The notes beneath the pieces are model-generated. The model was not told the origin of the DNA, searched no databases, and saw nothing but the letters and a program-made list of their open reading frames with translations. DNA of 64,000 nucleotides from Entoloma clypeatum (Eukaryota; Basidiomycota; Agaricomycetes; Agaricales; Entolomataceae): the NCBI GenBank assembly GCA_963565915.1, contig OY751490.1, positions 2,852,001 through 2,916,000 on the forward strand. The letters are read 5' to 3'. Both the position numbers and the translations under genes were made by a program. Below, in pieces: positions 29,639 through 41,300 of the stretch (position 1 is the stretch's first letter; every line of letters begins with the position of its first letter).

Positions 29639-31854
29639 TCAAGGCCGATCACATTGTACGACATCATAGTGGCTCCACACTGGCCTCCTGAGCCACCACC
29701 AAAAGAGTGCGCCAGAACCTGAGTATCATTTAGGTTAAGCGATCACTGCGTGATAATGCATACCTGGAAAGATACTATTCACTTTCCCGATACCACCGAC
29801 ACGATACCACGAACTGCATTGTACAAAGACGGAGTGGGAGAGTCGAGCCTGGAGCTTCGCATTGTATGCCTCCGTCGCCGAAGCCTTTACATTTATTACC
29901 GATAATTGTTGCTCGAGAATAGGCTTGATGAGTTGGGTCACATAATTGACCTGGAGAAGATTATCAAGATAATTTCAGTCTAGTGATGGGTAAGTCGAGC
30001 AAGTACCTGAACTTCTTCAGTAAATATAACCGAAGTGTGTCCAGTTGCGGTATTCGGGCCTGTCAGGAAGATATTTGCAATCTTGTGGACGGCAGTGATG
30101 TTAGACTACATACCACATATCGTGTAGAAGTTAGGAAAACCAGGTATTGATGTCCCGAGGTAAGCAGTTGGACCCCCCTGACCATCATAGTGTTCTTGGA
30201 TCGTTTGCCCTTCTACGCCCTGCACAATTAGCGGGTATTTGTCCTATTGGAGTCCAGAACTCCTCAAAGTGAGTATGATAAACCCACATACTGCAGAATA
30301 TCCAGTCGCCAAGATTATGACATCAAAAGGCAGATTGTCTCCTGCATCGACATCAGCATCGTACGTCGAGGGAAGTTGATTGGGAGCGACCTTTGCGGGT
30401 AATGATCGCGTTTTCTGCTATTGATGTAATTCCATCCCAGTTGAGTGTCATGTTTTCTTGATGTAACGTCGAAAAGTAATCGGTATCGAAGATAACACGT
30501 TTACACCCGAGCGCTGCAAACGATGTTAACGATAGCCAGGTCCATGTGGAAGCGAGGTGACTTGCGATAACTTGGAGTCAACTGGGCGTGATACTTTGCT
30601 GGAGCGGCATGTCGCATATATTCCGTCAATGCCTGTCCAATCATTACAAAGCAGGCAGATGACGAGGAGTTGTATGGCTTACTTTGGATACGATGCGACG
30701 CGTTATGCTGTACTTGAAGATGGTGAAGTAATAGAAATCCGTCTGTGAACAATGTATCAGAATAACATGGACCAAAGTAAGGAGTGGCTTGCCTGGAGAT
30801 ACTGCAGGAAGCGTAGACATCGCTGCACCAATGGCATGTATTTGAAGGCCCGAATTGTCCACGTAGAGTACCATTTCCGAATCTGGAAGATCATTCGATG
30901 AGTGGTGCTTTGAAGAATCAGTTGAAAGAACTCAACGGGCGGCATAATCCAACTGGGTGTCCGGCAAAATTGTGTGACTTGTATACCTGGTGTTTTGGAA
31001 ATAATGGGAATCAACTGCGTGCTGATTTCCAACAGTCATGAAGATTCCAATCCAATCACTGCGACGTAAACTCACGCGGAAGCTCCATTCCCAATGACGG
31101 CGACTCTTTTCCCACTGAGATCGACCTCCTTTTCCCAACGTGCAGAATGAAATAGTGGTCCCTGGAAACCAGATAGTCCTGATATCTCAGGATATCTGGG
31201 AATGTTCAGAGGCCCGACAGCAGATACGAGAACTTCGGCATGGGTCGTCCTGTGCTCTCCTGTCTTGGTATCCTCGGTGATGATACGGTAAACATGCGAA
31301 GTAATATCCCACACAGCCTTGACAACCTTGGTGTTAAGGTAAATATGGGACTGAAGGGAATAGCGGTGGCTCAAGTCCTGCCAATAGGACTCTATCTCTG
31401 GTTGGAAGGGATGTGAACAGGTCCAATCGGATTTCAAGTCTGTCGAGAGCGAATAGAAATGAATTGGAACATCTGAAGAACAACCCTGTCGGTGCGAAAA
31501 CCTTGAACATTGATGGGTCTCCCGCGAATTGGGAACATACAGGATAGATATTATCCTTCGTGAAGAAAGTGGGTCATTTGCAACAAAAAGAACTGGCAAA
31601 TAACACACCCTCCAGGTTCCTCCCACAGAAGACGCTTTCTCGAAAATCTACGACGTTGATCAGATTGTCTGAACAAGGCTGTTTGTGAATACCAACCGTG
31701 AAGTTCTCGAAACCTAATTGCCGTTTGAGAGCTATGGCAAGTGATAACCCGCCAATGCTGATGAAAGGAGGGGAGATGAATCGTGTCGGATTATGCGAAT
31801 TCAAAGGACATACCCAGCGCCAATGATCACAACCCTTGGACGTGGCTGCGACAT
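29639..31854 (-). CDS. Flavin-containing Baeyer-Villiger-type monooxygenase
   Basis: NADPH- and FAD-dependent insertion of oxygen into ketones (to esters) or heteroatom oxidation is the family chemistry. A minus-strand gene with about a dozen short introns: first Rossmann motif VVIIGAGIGGLSLAIAL (split by an intron after GAG), GGTWR-DN-YPGCSSDVP, the BVMO fingerprint F-x-G-x3-H-x3-W (FQGPLFHSARW), second nucleotide motif VAVIGNGASATQLIP, a FDVIILATGYSA block and GPNTATGHTSVIF near the end, closing SIFPGSGALFWWWLRRP before TGA (29639-29641). The start at 31854 (MSQPRPRVV) puts the first glycine motif at the normal position. An intron probably lies in the leader, since GTAGGT and an AG occur just upstream. 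The substrate is unknown. Confidence 0.86.
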
Positions 31855-32683
31855 GGAAAGTGCCAGGGAATGCCTGCAAAATAGGAACCTGTGGAGGGCT
31901 TATATTTACTCGGACCTACCATTGATGTGGTGCTCTGAGGATTGAACGTTGAACCCTCGCGAGGCACGAGCCGTGAGAAAGCCACAGAGCGGGGTCTTTG
32001 GTGTTTCGCCCTTGCGAAGGGGCTCATCAGAGGGCTTAACCGCTACCCTAACACTCCGTGATGGCAGATCCCCACTACCTATTTTTGGATCAGTGAGACC
32101 GTCACGTGCCAGATTATAGGTATAAAGTATGGGTTACGTCTCATGCTCCCTATGATGGAACAGTGGCTATGCTATGATGAGCCGGGGATCACTCCCGCAG
32201 GGATGACTTTTCGTGGGTCTGTTTTTCTCATTCCCACGGCCACATTCAGGCTCAGTCGGCAGTCTCCGAAGATCGTGACGAAAGTGCAACAATTTGAACA
32301 AAGACCCTGCCGACAGCCAATTAGAATAATGACTGCGTTTATGCTGACTTTGCCCGTTTTAGACGCGTTTGGTGGACGATCGCGTCGGACAGATTGAATT
32401 CCGCCTTCTTCCCCCTTCCGACGCCATCTCGTCAGAGTTGCCAGATATGCTAGTAGATGCGAGTGCGGCGCGGTCAAACTCGACAGTGAATAGAAATTTA
32501 ATACTTTCTTGACCTCCTCGTCCCTGCCAGGTAACATCCGGGAATTCGTTTTTTTTTTCAGACAGCTCATGAGTTATTATGAATATAATTTCGTTGCCAA
32601 AGCCGTGGATTGACGTGTCGACAAGGGGGAAAGTGTACGGCAAATGTGTTTTGTCTAAATAAAGGCCTTTCTTCCCCACATCA
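31855..32683. promoter_or_regulatory. Divergent intergenic region, monooxygenase and RAI1
   Basis: Contains leader sequence of the monooxygenase (possible short upstream exon around 31930-32030) and the promoter of the RAI1 gene. No other gene recognised. Confidence 0.5.
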
Positions 32684-34210
32684 ATGTCCACCAAAAGGAC
32701 ATTGTCAGACCTTTTAAACGATGGTCATGACAACAATCGAGCACCCGAATCAGCAGGACGGCGGACAAACCCCAGGCTGAATAGTCCTCGCAATGATTCG
32801 AAGCTTGAGCTATCGCTGCCCTATCCGGATATCTCTCAACCTACAACGAAGCACACACCCTTCCAACAACCTTCGCAACTCCTTTCATTCTCGTATAACT
32901 CTTCGCATGAACTGGAATTCACGGATTCTGCATTGCGATACTTTGTTGACCCACCAAGAGGTGCAAACTTGGGTTATGGCTATGAGCGTTGGGTGAGGAA
33001 ATCAGACGAGCGCGGAAGAATTGATGGTCTCTTGCAAGCCTTCTCAAGAGCGAGGGATAAGGACCCTTCTTCGTTTCTACAGGATGTAGGGATCATTGCT
33101 TGGAGGGGTGTCATCACCAGGTATGCATCAGATCTCCTCGGGAAACCATGCTCGTTGACGCAGATTCGATTGAGGGAGAATATTAACATCACCTTATGAA
33201 GACAGGGAGGGGTGGGAGATGAATGTCATGTATGTCAACGGTGTGATGTATTTTGAAGAACATCTTTCAGACGCTAAGCTCAAAGAAAAGTGGGTGGTAA
33301 TATCTCTCCGCTAAACATGATATTTCATCCTAATTTGTATCAGAAACGATATGAGCCCGAAGCATCGTCTTTTATCATATTACGGATATGCTTTTGAATC
33401 TTACTGCACATCAGAAACCCCTACCTGCCAAACTGGGTTACCAACGCCTGGTGATCCCATTGGTTGGGGAGGGAATGTTAACACCAATGTTCAATGGTGC
33501 AGCGTGGTTCGAACGAAGCTGGGGAACATGAAACTAGTCATTGGTGGGGAAGTTGACTGTGTCCGAGGTTCTTGCTTGAACTTGGCCTTTTCCAAGGTTT
33601 GCTTGTCTGATATATTGACAGGACAATATACGCGGCAAACCAATACTTTCGTTGAATTGAAGACCTCCCTCGCCATTCGAGGACCACATGACGAAGCCAA
33701 GTTCGAAAAGTGCGTATCAATGTCAGCATTCCTCTACTCGACTGACATTAAATGGCTCTCAGAAAGTTACTCAAATTTTATTTTCAATCCTTCCTCCTCG
33801 GAGTTCCTGTGGGTTTGCATGAAAAGCTATTTTATGATGGAGAGTGACATTTGAAACAGGAGATTTTGGTCGGATTCCGAACACCAGCTGGCGTGGTCAC
33901 CACGACTCAGTCATTCAAGACTATGCAAATACCGCGTCTGGTGCGCGGCAAACCGGGTGGATGGGATCCGCTTCTCTGTTTAGATTGGGGAAACAGGTTT
34001 TTCTGCTTCCTGAAAGAACGAGTGGAAAAGGAACCGCGTCTTTCCGATCGGTCGGTGTGGCGTGTCAAGTTCGTTCCGAAGGACGGGATCTATGTAAGTC
34101 CGATGGATCACGCCGGTGTGGAAGACGTCATAGGGGGAGAGGAGCGAGTGGGATTCCTTCCGAGTTGGTATTGGAAGAGGTTGGATGATGATGAGAGGTC
34201 GCGTGGATAG
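32684..34210 (+). CDS. RAI1: Decapping exonuclease / pyrophosphohydrolase Rai1 (DXO family)
   Basis: Rai1/DXO removes incomplete or non-canonical 5' caps and, in ascomycetes, supports the Rat1 5'-3' exonuclease in the nucleus. Exons 32684-33120, 33179-33289, 33344-33567, 33622-33709, 33763-33808 and 33860-34210; 418 residues. Blocks in order: GANLGYGYERWVRKSD, IIAWRGVITR, WEMNVMYVNGVMYFEEH, LLSYYGYAFESYCT, the metal-site segment GGEVDC, FVELKTS (E-x-K), then LVGFRTPAGVV and LLCLDWGNRFFCFL. The catalytic acidic residues of the GYxFE, ExD and ELKT motifs are all present. About 80 residues of Ser/Pro-rich sequence precede the domain. Complete gene, no defects. Confidence 0.92.
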
Positions 34211-34622
34211 GGGATGGAGATGGAATGCTGTGGCGCCAAGATCAGAAGAATAGGTACAGCCTTGCAGGTGTTTACCAGGAGAAATCAATGTGACCGTAAG
34301 GTCGAAGTCATCTGATGATCTGGAATTTGGATATGCGAGCCGCGTAAGTGTAAGTACATACTTGTAAGTAAGTACAGTAAATAACAGAGAGACTCATCGG
34401 ATGACCGGCATCAACATCCGAACCTCGTAAGCCGAAACCGGGAAATGCCGATACGCGTCGCGTTTGGCACTGCTCCCAGACCAGAGACGCTGCAACTCCG
34501 TCCCGCCCGCCATCCTCCATCCTCAACGCGATCCACGACCTCCACCTCCTTCTACCCGCCGTCCCCAGTGACGAGCCCCTGTTGCCGGCCAGCATCCTTT
34601 CTTCATTCTCCAACACGCGTAA
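34211..34622. other. Intergenic region
   Basis: Holds a GTAAGTA-type short repeat (about 34340-34378) and the leader of the Whi5/Nrm1-like gene. Nothing else seen. Confidence 0.55.
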
Positions 34623-36536
34623 ATGGCGACTCCTTCTTCTTCAGCCACGTCCCCCTCCCCTCCTATGACATATCTTCTCCACAACCCTGCACCATCATCC
34701 CAGCCTGTGACATCCTCGCCCACGGATTCTCTCGAGCGGGAACAGAGACAGAAGGCGATCAAAAAGTTTCTGGCTAGGGCGGAAATATCCATGGTAAGTT
34801 TTTCCTTCATTCGACGCGTCTACGGAAAAGGGGGTCGTTTCTCGTGTATGACGAGCTTTGGCGCTCCTCCTTGTGTAGCCCGTTTATTACTCTGGCTCCC
34901 TCTTTCCTGCTGTCGGCTCGTCCCTCCGCCTCACCAATCTTGCTGACTCGTTTCTTCCCAGGTTACTCGCGCCTTGCGAACGCGTCTCTCTTATGCCTCT
35001 TACAAAGCCACGCACAACATACACCATGCCTCCATCCGCGACCTCGAAGCCCAGTCCCAGTCCCAAAGTCAAGCCGCTTCATTTTCCCGCACCATCGCCG
35101 CGAAGCGCAAAGCTACCAGCACCAGTCATCACCATCACGCTCCTCAGGGGCTCCATGGATCGGCTACTGGTCCAGCCTTCGTACGCAGGGCTGGATCAGC
35201 CGCCATGCCCCCTCCAGCATCCACTTCCCCTCGGACATATTACCCCGCGGCGAACGGAACCCAATACGCCGCCACCAGTCATCGTGATGTCGGTTCTGGC
35301 TCTAGAAATCCCACGTCAAGCCACTCCCTGTACACCTCCATCCTAGCCCCACCTCCTACCCACCAGGCTCGCACAATCCATAACGCCGGAGATCCGCCCG
35401 TGCCTGCGCCTACGAGGCCCATACCGTCCCCCAGAGTGAGTCCGCCCAAGACGATGTCAAGGAGCCCGGCAGAGACTGTGCGTTCACATGTCAAGAACAG
35501 AAAGCCAAACAGCGCATCTAGTACAGCATCGCCGCGGCGTAAGGCCAAGGGACCCTCCATGGATAAGGGCAAACGCAAGCAACGACCCAGTACCACTAGG
35601 GATGTTGACGGAGATGGTGATGTAGACATGAAAGCCGCCGCTACTTTGACCTCTTTACTCTTGCACCACAGACCCTCCATTGGTAGCGCCTCCTCACCGA
35701 GGTCGAGCATCGACGGCTCAGAGCCAGGGTCCACTTACTCGTATCCTCATTTCCAACAAAGCTCCGCTCGGACAATCAGTACAAATTCTCCTGATACTGT
35801 GCCCACGGTCGTGCCCGCGTCAATCGTAAGTGAATCTTCCGTTCGGGCTCAAACACCCCCTCCAGTCCCAACTTCAAGAAGCACGTCGACTCCACACCCT
35901 GCCCCCACGGATAGTGAAGCAGCAAATCTTATGTTATACCTCGCTACCTCCCCTTCACCCGCCCGCCCAGCGAACAAGGATTCTCGGGATGCTGAGGCTT
36001 TTCGGGCATTAGGAGGTGGGCCAGGGGTCTTACGGGACAAAGGTCGAGTGCTATTCGCCTCCACAGGTCCAGAACCAAAGGGCTCTAGCGAATACACGAG
36101 AGCTTTACCATCAGGGAGAAGTGGCGACAACAGCTTCACCTCAAGTATCTCCAGTATTGGAAGTGACATCGGCGGTGGACATGACTCCCTGCCTAGATCA
36201 TCGCCGTCACAGCTGTTACCCCCTCCAACCTTACCATCACGGGTTTCTCCATCCAGAAGTCCACCTACACAAAGGGATACAAACCAAAGTCCTCGTCCGG
36301 CGCTAAGTCAAGGCGCCGTGGAATTCAACTTCAGTGACTTCATACATGGGTCACCCTCTCCTCTACGAGGTACTACTGTGCCAGGCCCCAAAGCCAATCT
36401 TGGCCTTCGAGCCGACGTAGGGCGAAAGCTTTTTGAAGAAGAACAGATGCGACATGCTCTGAGTATTTCCCAGAGCCCAAGCAAACGTCGAGAAGAGCCT
36501 AACTTGCGAGCAGGAATTGACCTAGTCAAGACTTGA
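34623..36536 (+). CDS. Whi5/Nrm1-like G1/S transcriptional co-repressor
   Basis: Whi5 and Nrm1 bind SBF/MBF (E2F-like) complexes and restrain G1/S transcription. Two exons, 34623-34793 and 34962-36536; 581 residues, mostly disordered. The family core begins at the exon junction (about residue 58): VTRALRTRLSYASYK, the GTB motif. An N-terminal helix (EREQRQKAIKKFL) precedes it. Two short downstream blocks typical of fungal Whi5/Nrm1-like proteins are visible: AATLTSLLLHH (about 255) and AANLMLYLATSPSP (about 355). FNFSDFIHGSPSPL follows near the C-terminus. Many SP/TP sites suggest CDK regulation (inference). The assignment rests on short motifs, but their order agrees; which of the two paralogues it represents cannot be told. 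Confidence 0.78.
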
Positions 36537-37179
36537 CGCAGCGGTTCTTATTTTTATATGATTGTGAAGAAACAACAAGTATGGAATATCAAACATAGAA
36601 TTTCGGGGCATTATTCGATATCACTCAACAATTTCCCTCCCTTTCCCAAACCTTTGCGTTGTACTAATCAAGCCGGACTCGCTGCATCTGTAACACCAAC
36701 CAAGATCTCAGCCTCCACCACCTCTTTCGAATCTGTAACCTGAACGAATTTCCTTTGCGTCCGCGCAGCAAGTATCAACGACCTCTATTTATTCGCGTCA
36801 ATAAACGAGAAATTTATCATTCCTATCTATGTACCGGTATCCCGTGGTGCAGCATCCGAGGTCGGACGGTTCCAAATTGTCCATCTTCAGGCGCTCTTCC
36901 TTTTGCCTTTGAACGTGTCTTGCTTATCTCTTTCTCTCTCTGAATGACTTCAATTCCCTTACGATCACCGTCATGCCTCTATCTTTTCTTTGTCTTATCA
37001 CCCTCTGTTCCATCATCGTACTATCATTGTGCCTTCTAGCAACTTGGGTTTTTTTTTCTTTCTCTAAGTTGATACGCAACTTTGTATAATGCTAATACTC
37101 ATTCACTTGAACATCCGTTGCTGACGTTAGATGGCTCATCGATAGACTTGAAATCACATCGGCTCTCTTCCCTCCACAT
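36537..37179. other. Intergenic region
   Basis: 3' flank of the Whi5/Nrm1-like gene and CT-rich promoter sequence (36890-37090) of the cytochrome-b5 gene. No gene recognised. Confidence 0.55.
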
Positions 37180-37972
37180 ATGACATCCTATCTTCGTAGC
37201 TGGCTTACTGGGGCGACAGTACCAGAAGCAAAGCAGGACGACGCACTCATCAGCATCTCTCCCCCGGAAGAAGACGACGACGACGAAGGCTCCGACACCC
37301 CAACCGAAGGCCACGATGACTCTCCTCCTGCATTCCCCAGTCTCTCAAGCGCTCAGCGGATGCGATCGTCAGCTCCCAGAGCTCCGACTGATTCTGAACT
37401 GATGCCTCCCCCTCCATTGCCGTCTCGTGCTTCCGGTGCAGCCCTCTCCCCGCCAAGTCGGGGATCGTCATCCACACTGGGTGTTCTTACGACGACCAAG
37501 CAGCCGTCGAAGAAGCGAGAGAAAGTTGCCTTGGCTCCTGGACATGGGCCCTTGGACTGGGCCAATCTAAAAGCGTCTGGCAAGGACCTTCGAGTTTGCT
37601 CCAACTCCTTTCCCCCCTGTTCCGTGTTTTGAACTTTTTTTTTTCTTACGTCAGGGAGTTGATACCCTGATGCGTATACCGCCCTCTGTGCTGAAACAGC
37701 ACAACAAGCGCGAAGATGCGTGGTCTGCGTTCAATGGAAAGGTGTACAATATCACGCCATATCTAGCGTTTCATCCTGGAGGAGAGCGCGAGCTAATGCG
37801 TGTCGCCGGAAGAGACGGAACCAAGTTATTTGGTGTGTTCACAATTCATTCGTCGAGGGCTGATGTTCACGATTGACGTTTTGCCATTCTGCCAGCACTC
37901 ACCCATGCCTGGATAAATGCGGACTTCATGCTTGACGCATGTCTGGTCGGTTTCCTTGTGCCAGAAACTTGA
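37180..37972 (+). CDS. Cytochrome b5-like heme-binding protein
   Basis: Exons 37180-37593, 37655-37832 and 37896-37972; 222 residues. The N-terminal 120 residues are disordered and acidic then Pro/Ser-rich. The C-terminal cytochrome b5 domain begins near residue 139 with GVDTLMRIPPSVLKQHNK, then AWSAFNGKVYNITPYLAFHPGGERELMRVAGRDGTKLF: the HPGG loop supplies the first axial histidine, and ALTHAW after the last intron supplies the second. This matches the soluble b5 domain of Cyb5R4/Irc21-type fungal proteins; no reductase domain or membrane anchor follows. Electron transfer in the cytosol or at the ER is inferred. Confidence 0.88.
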
Positions 37973-38084
37973 TCGCGAGGATACATATGTGTATTACAAG
38001 TTGCAAGAATAGACAGCAATCACAAACTACATACAGACTTTATAGTAGCTTGAGTTTGTAGATAACGACATAATTTAGAATAAC

Positions 38085-40741
38085 CTACTCCCAGGTAATC
38101 TCCACTGTAGCCGGCGGGATGTCCAAGGTACCCTGAGGAATGTCCCCCAATTCAGTATTTCCGTTGTTCGTGCCTGATGACTCGATGCTGGCAGGTTCAG
38201 GTGGTACTGATGCGTAGAGTACAAAGGCTTTATCCGTCAGGTCATCCAGTTGGATGAGCCGAATCAGATTCGTGCCCTTGTGTATACGTCTTGTCAAGTC
38301 CAATGGGGGATGGGACGGTTCCTATAAAGGAACAAAGGGAGGGTTAGCTCAACTGGGGGGGCCTGGATCCAACAAATCCTGACCAACGGCAACCATGATC
38401 TACCCCAAGGATGTTCAGGATTGACTTGGATGAGGAGTGTTCCTTTCTTAGGCCACTCTGTCTTCGTCTCGAACGATGCAACGTTCTCCAAGAGTGTAGG
38501 GTCGGTCTCGACAAGGTCAGCTGACAAGCATATAAGCTGCAATACCAGTTTGGGAGGTGAAATGGGAGGGCCCGAAGAGTTCCTGGATGATAGCATGGTT
38601 AACCAAGAGGCCAAATCTGGAAGAATGGAAAACTAACGGTAGTAAGAGATCCCAGCGTCCTGCTGTCTCGTCATCGACATGAAAAGTACAGTCTAGCACA
38701 CGAGCCGCGTCATGTCCCATTTGCATTAGCCACGAGCCAGGAACAGCCATGGTTGGTGGACCGATGTTTCTGTTGGGAGATGGCGATCCCAACAGATTGG
38801 TATCATGGCCATCCTCGATGTCTGGCTCAGGTTTGATGGGTACGGGGGCATAGGGCAGTGAGACGAAGACATCATTCCTGATGGAACGTTCAACAGGCTG
38901 CTGAACGGGTTCGTAACTGCCGTTCAGAATAACAGTAGAAGGTTCAGGCAAAGATTGAGACCGATGACTCGATTGCGAGTCCAGAAGTACTGGATTTTGG
39001 TCTCTGGGATGTCGCTTATGTGGCAAGGGAGACAGGGCCGTGTGATAGGGAGAATAACGACGGCGGCGTGAAGGAGGGGAGCGGGCCCAAGGAGAAGGCG
39101 AGCGACGACGACGTGGGGAAGGTGAATGAGGCCGAAATAATGGCAATCGATGGCGAGATGGTGGTGGCGGCGAGCGAGAGGAACGAGGAGAGCGTGACCT
39201 TTTGGACCGAATGGATGTTGGGGCCGACCTTGGGGGCGGCGAGCGACGACGGTATGGCGGAGGTGAGCGAAAGCGAGGGGAACGCGATCGGGTGCGTCGC
39301 ATGAGTGGCGAAGGCGACCGATACCGACGATGTGGAGATGGAGATCGGTAACGGTGGGGGCGAGTCCCAGGAGATGGTTGCCGACGAGGAGGGGTAGGGG
39401 TCAGAGAACGGCGAGAGCGGGGGGGCCGAGAAGGAAAGGGAGAACGTTGGCGAGGAGACCGCGCCATGTCCGGGTCCTTTTCATTTCTGCCAGGCGGAGG
39501 AGCAAAAAAGGCTGGATCCATTGGAATAGCTATTTCAAACGACGAAACTTTTCGCTTATGACTATCATGCACGCTGCCGGCAGACGAGGAGGGTGTCTCT
39601 AATATCATAGCTGACTCGATTTGATCTGGAGTCCTACCTTCGTTAGGTCCGAGATGAAGTGTCTCTGGAAGCACGCCGTTGGCGATAGTTTCTGACTCAC
39701 GGTTTGAATTTCGGCGCTGCAAGCACATGGCCTTGAGAGCTGTTGGTGGCTCCCTCTGGGAAGCAGAGTCTGGCGTGATAGGACGCGGAAGTGGCCGGCT
39801 ACCGTTGGACAAAGTTCTTGTTATCGTCGCCAGCAGCTTGGAGGGGGAGGGCGTCCTTGAGGAATGGACCGGCAGAGAATTATTGAACCCGTTAGTTCTT
39901 GTAGGTCCAGCCTCGGGTTGAAGAAGACTTGCTGGTTCATGCGACCTCAACGCTAACATTTGCTGTTGGATTGATCGCATTTTCTCGCGGAAAGCTTCAC
40001 AAAATTCATCTGACAATGCTTCCCGTACGCCTTCTTGAACTTCCTCAGGTTGAACATCCCGTCCATAGTTGGCGCGACACTGGGCATTTTTCATCATCAC
40101 TGGAACCAGTGCGTCTCGTAGCCTTGATATTCGGTTTGGGGGTGGACTGGGGCGCATCGACGCTAAATGGGCCACGCTGGAGTCTTGAGCATCGTTGGAA
40201 AGGGCTGTTCCGATCAAGGGGGTCCTGTCATTTTCTCCGGATACCAGGCACTGAGATGTAGTAGAAATTTTGAGGGGGCTGTTATGATTGACTTCCGCAT
40301 GCGAATTTTGCCAAGTTGCTTCATTTTTCTGAGGAGTTGATGAGACGATTGATAAAAAGCCGGATGGACGAAGAAAACCCTGATGCTCACAGAAGAGGTA
40401 CCGGTGCTAAAACCATGGGGAGGTTGTTGCATTTGTTGTCTGGTTGGCTCTCCCGATGCCATACTTTCTTGAACAAACTTTCCATTGACTTGCTCGACGT
40501 TCGAGACGGAAGTGGCCATGTGTGTCATGAGAGGCTCGCTTTCGGAAGAGATTGGAGGTTGGTAGTTGGAGGGCGAAGCTGGTGCATGGGGGGCAGCTTC
40601 CGCAAGATCATCGAGACCCATTCGACTTAGGAGTGACCTGGGACCGTCGACGACGTGGGCAAGAAGGGGATTAGGTTCGAATCGGAGGCCATTCCATATC
40701 GAAGCTCTTTCTCCAATCCGGGCTTGCAATTCGGCCATCAT
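38085..40741 (-). CDS. Large Arg/Ser-rich protein with conserved C-terminal domain
   Basis: Exons, 5' to 3': 40391-40741, 38638-40328, 38384-38582 and 38085-38321; 825 residues. N-terminus: MAELQARIGERASIW, a short conserved helix, then disordered Ser/Pro/Gln sequence. A central helical block (about residues 165-225) contains REALSDEFCEAFREKM. An RS domain (about 395-520) has repeated RSPSP/RRRSPSP units, as in splicing regulators. A folded C-terminal region (about 650-790) includes VLDCTFHVDDETAGRWDLLLP, VLQLICLSADLVE, GTLLIQVN and KGTNLIRLIQLDDLTDKAFVLYA; the last segment recalls PINIT-type domains of SUMO ligases (GxNxIR, then DLTDxxFVLHA), but no SP-RING zinc finger is present. A nuclear role is inferred from the RS domain only. 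Confidence 0.8.
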
Positions 40742-41300
40742 TGCCTGCAGGACACTCGTGGCTGTGCCAACCTACGTAAAAACTCCTTTTGCTTGTGCTC
40801 AATCTTCTTGCAGTCTCACATCATGTCATACATTCAGTTACAGTTGCATCTCAAATATCCCAGGTAAGCTTCCCCCAAGCGCTACGCCACCCCCATTGCT
40901 CTAAGCAACATTTATCCCCTGATCTTGAAGAAATCAAGGCGCTCTACACGCTCAGATCGATCGATAACCTCGACTTTACTTCCTCTTCCGCGGCAATATC
41001 GCTTGGACACCGGTCATAAGGAAAACAGAACAAAGTATACAATTAAGTAATGCACGAATATGAAAACGAATGGTTTACGTTATATGTACTAAGATTATCG
41101 TTACAAAAAATGTCTTTTCTTTCTACATAGCAAGAGTTTGAGTTCGAAAACGCTGTGATGCCATTATACAGCCGGGTGTTTGTTGAACGAATGAGAAAGC
41201 ATGATCTGCAGCCCAAGAAGAAGAAAAAAGAGAATAAAACGACGGTTCTATACCAACCGACACTCATTATAGAGCAAGTATACCAGTACACATCCTGATA
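40742..41300. other. Intergenic region
   Basis: Between the start of the RS protein and the stop of the GATA factor, both on the minus strand. No gene recognised. Confidence 0.55.

Noticed and set aside
33290..33300. GTGGGT versus GTAATA donors after RAI1 exon 2
   Set aside because: Only the GTGGGT donor at 33290 keeps the frame into NDMSPKHRLLSYYGY.
34320..34380. GTAAGTA-type short tandem repeat
   Set aside because: Short, imperfect simple repeat with no CRISPR-like spacing; not a named element.
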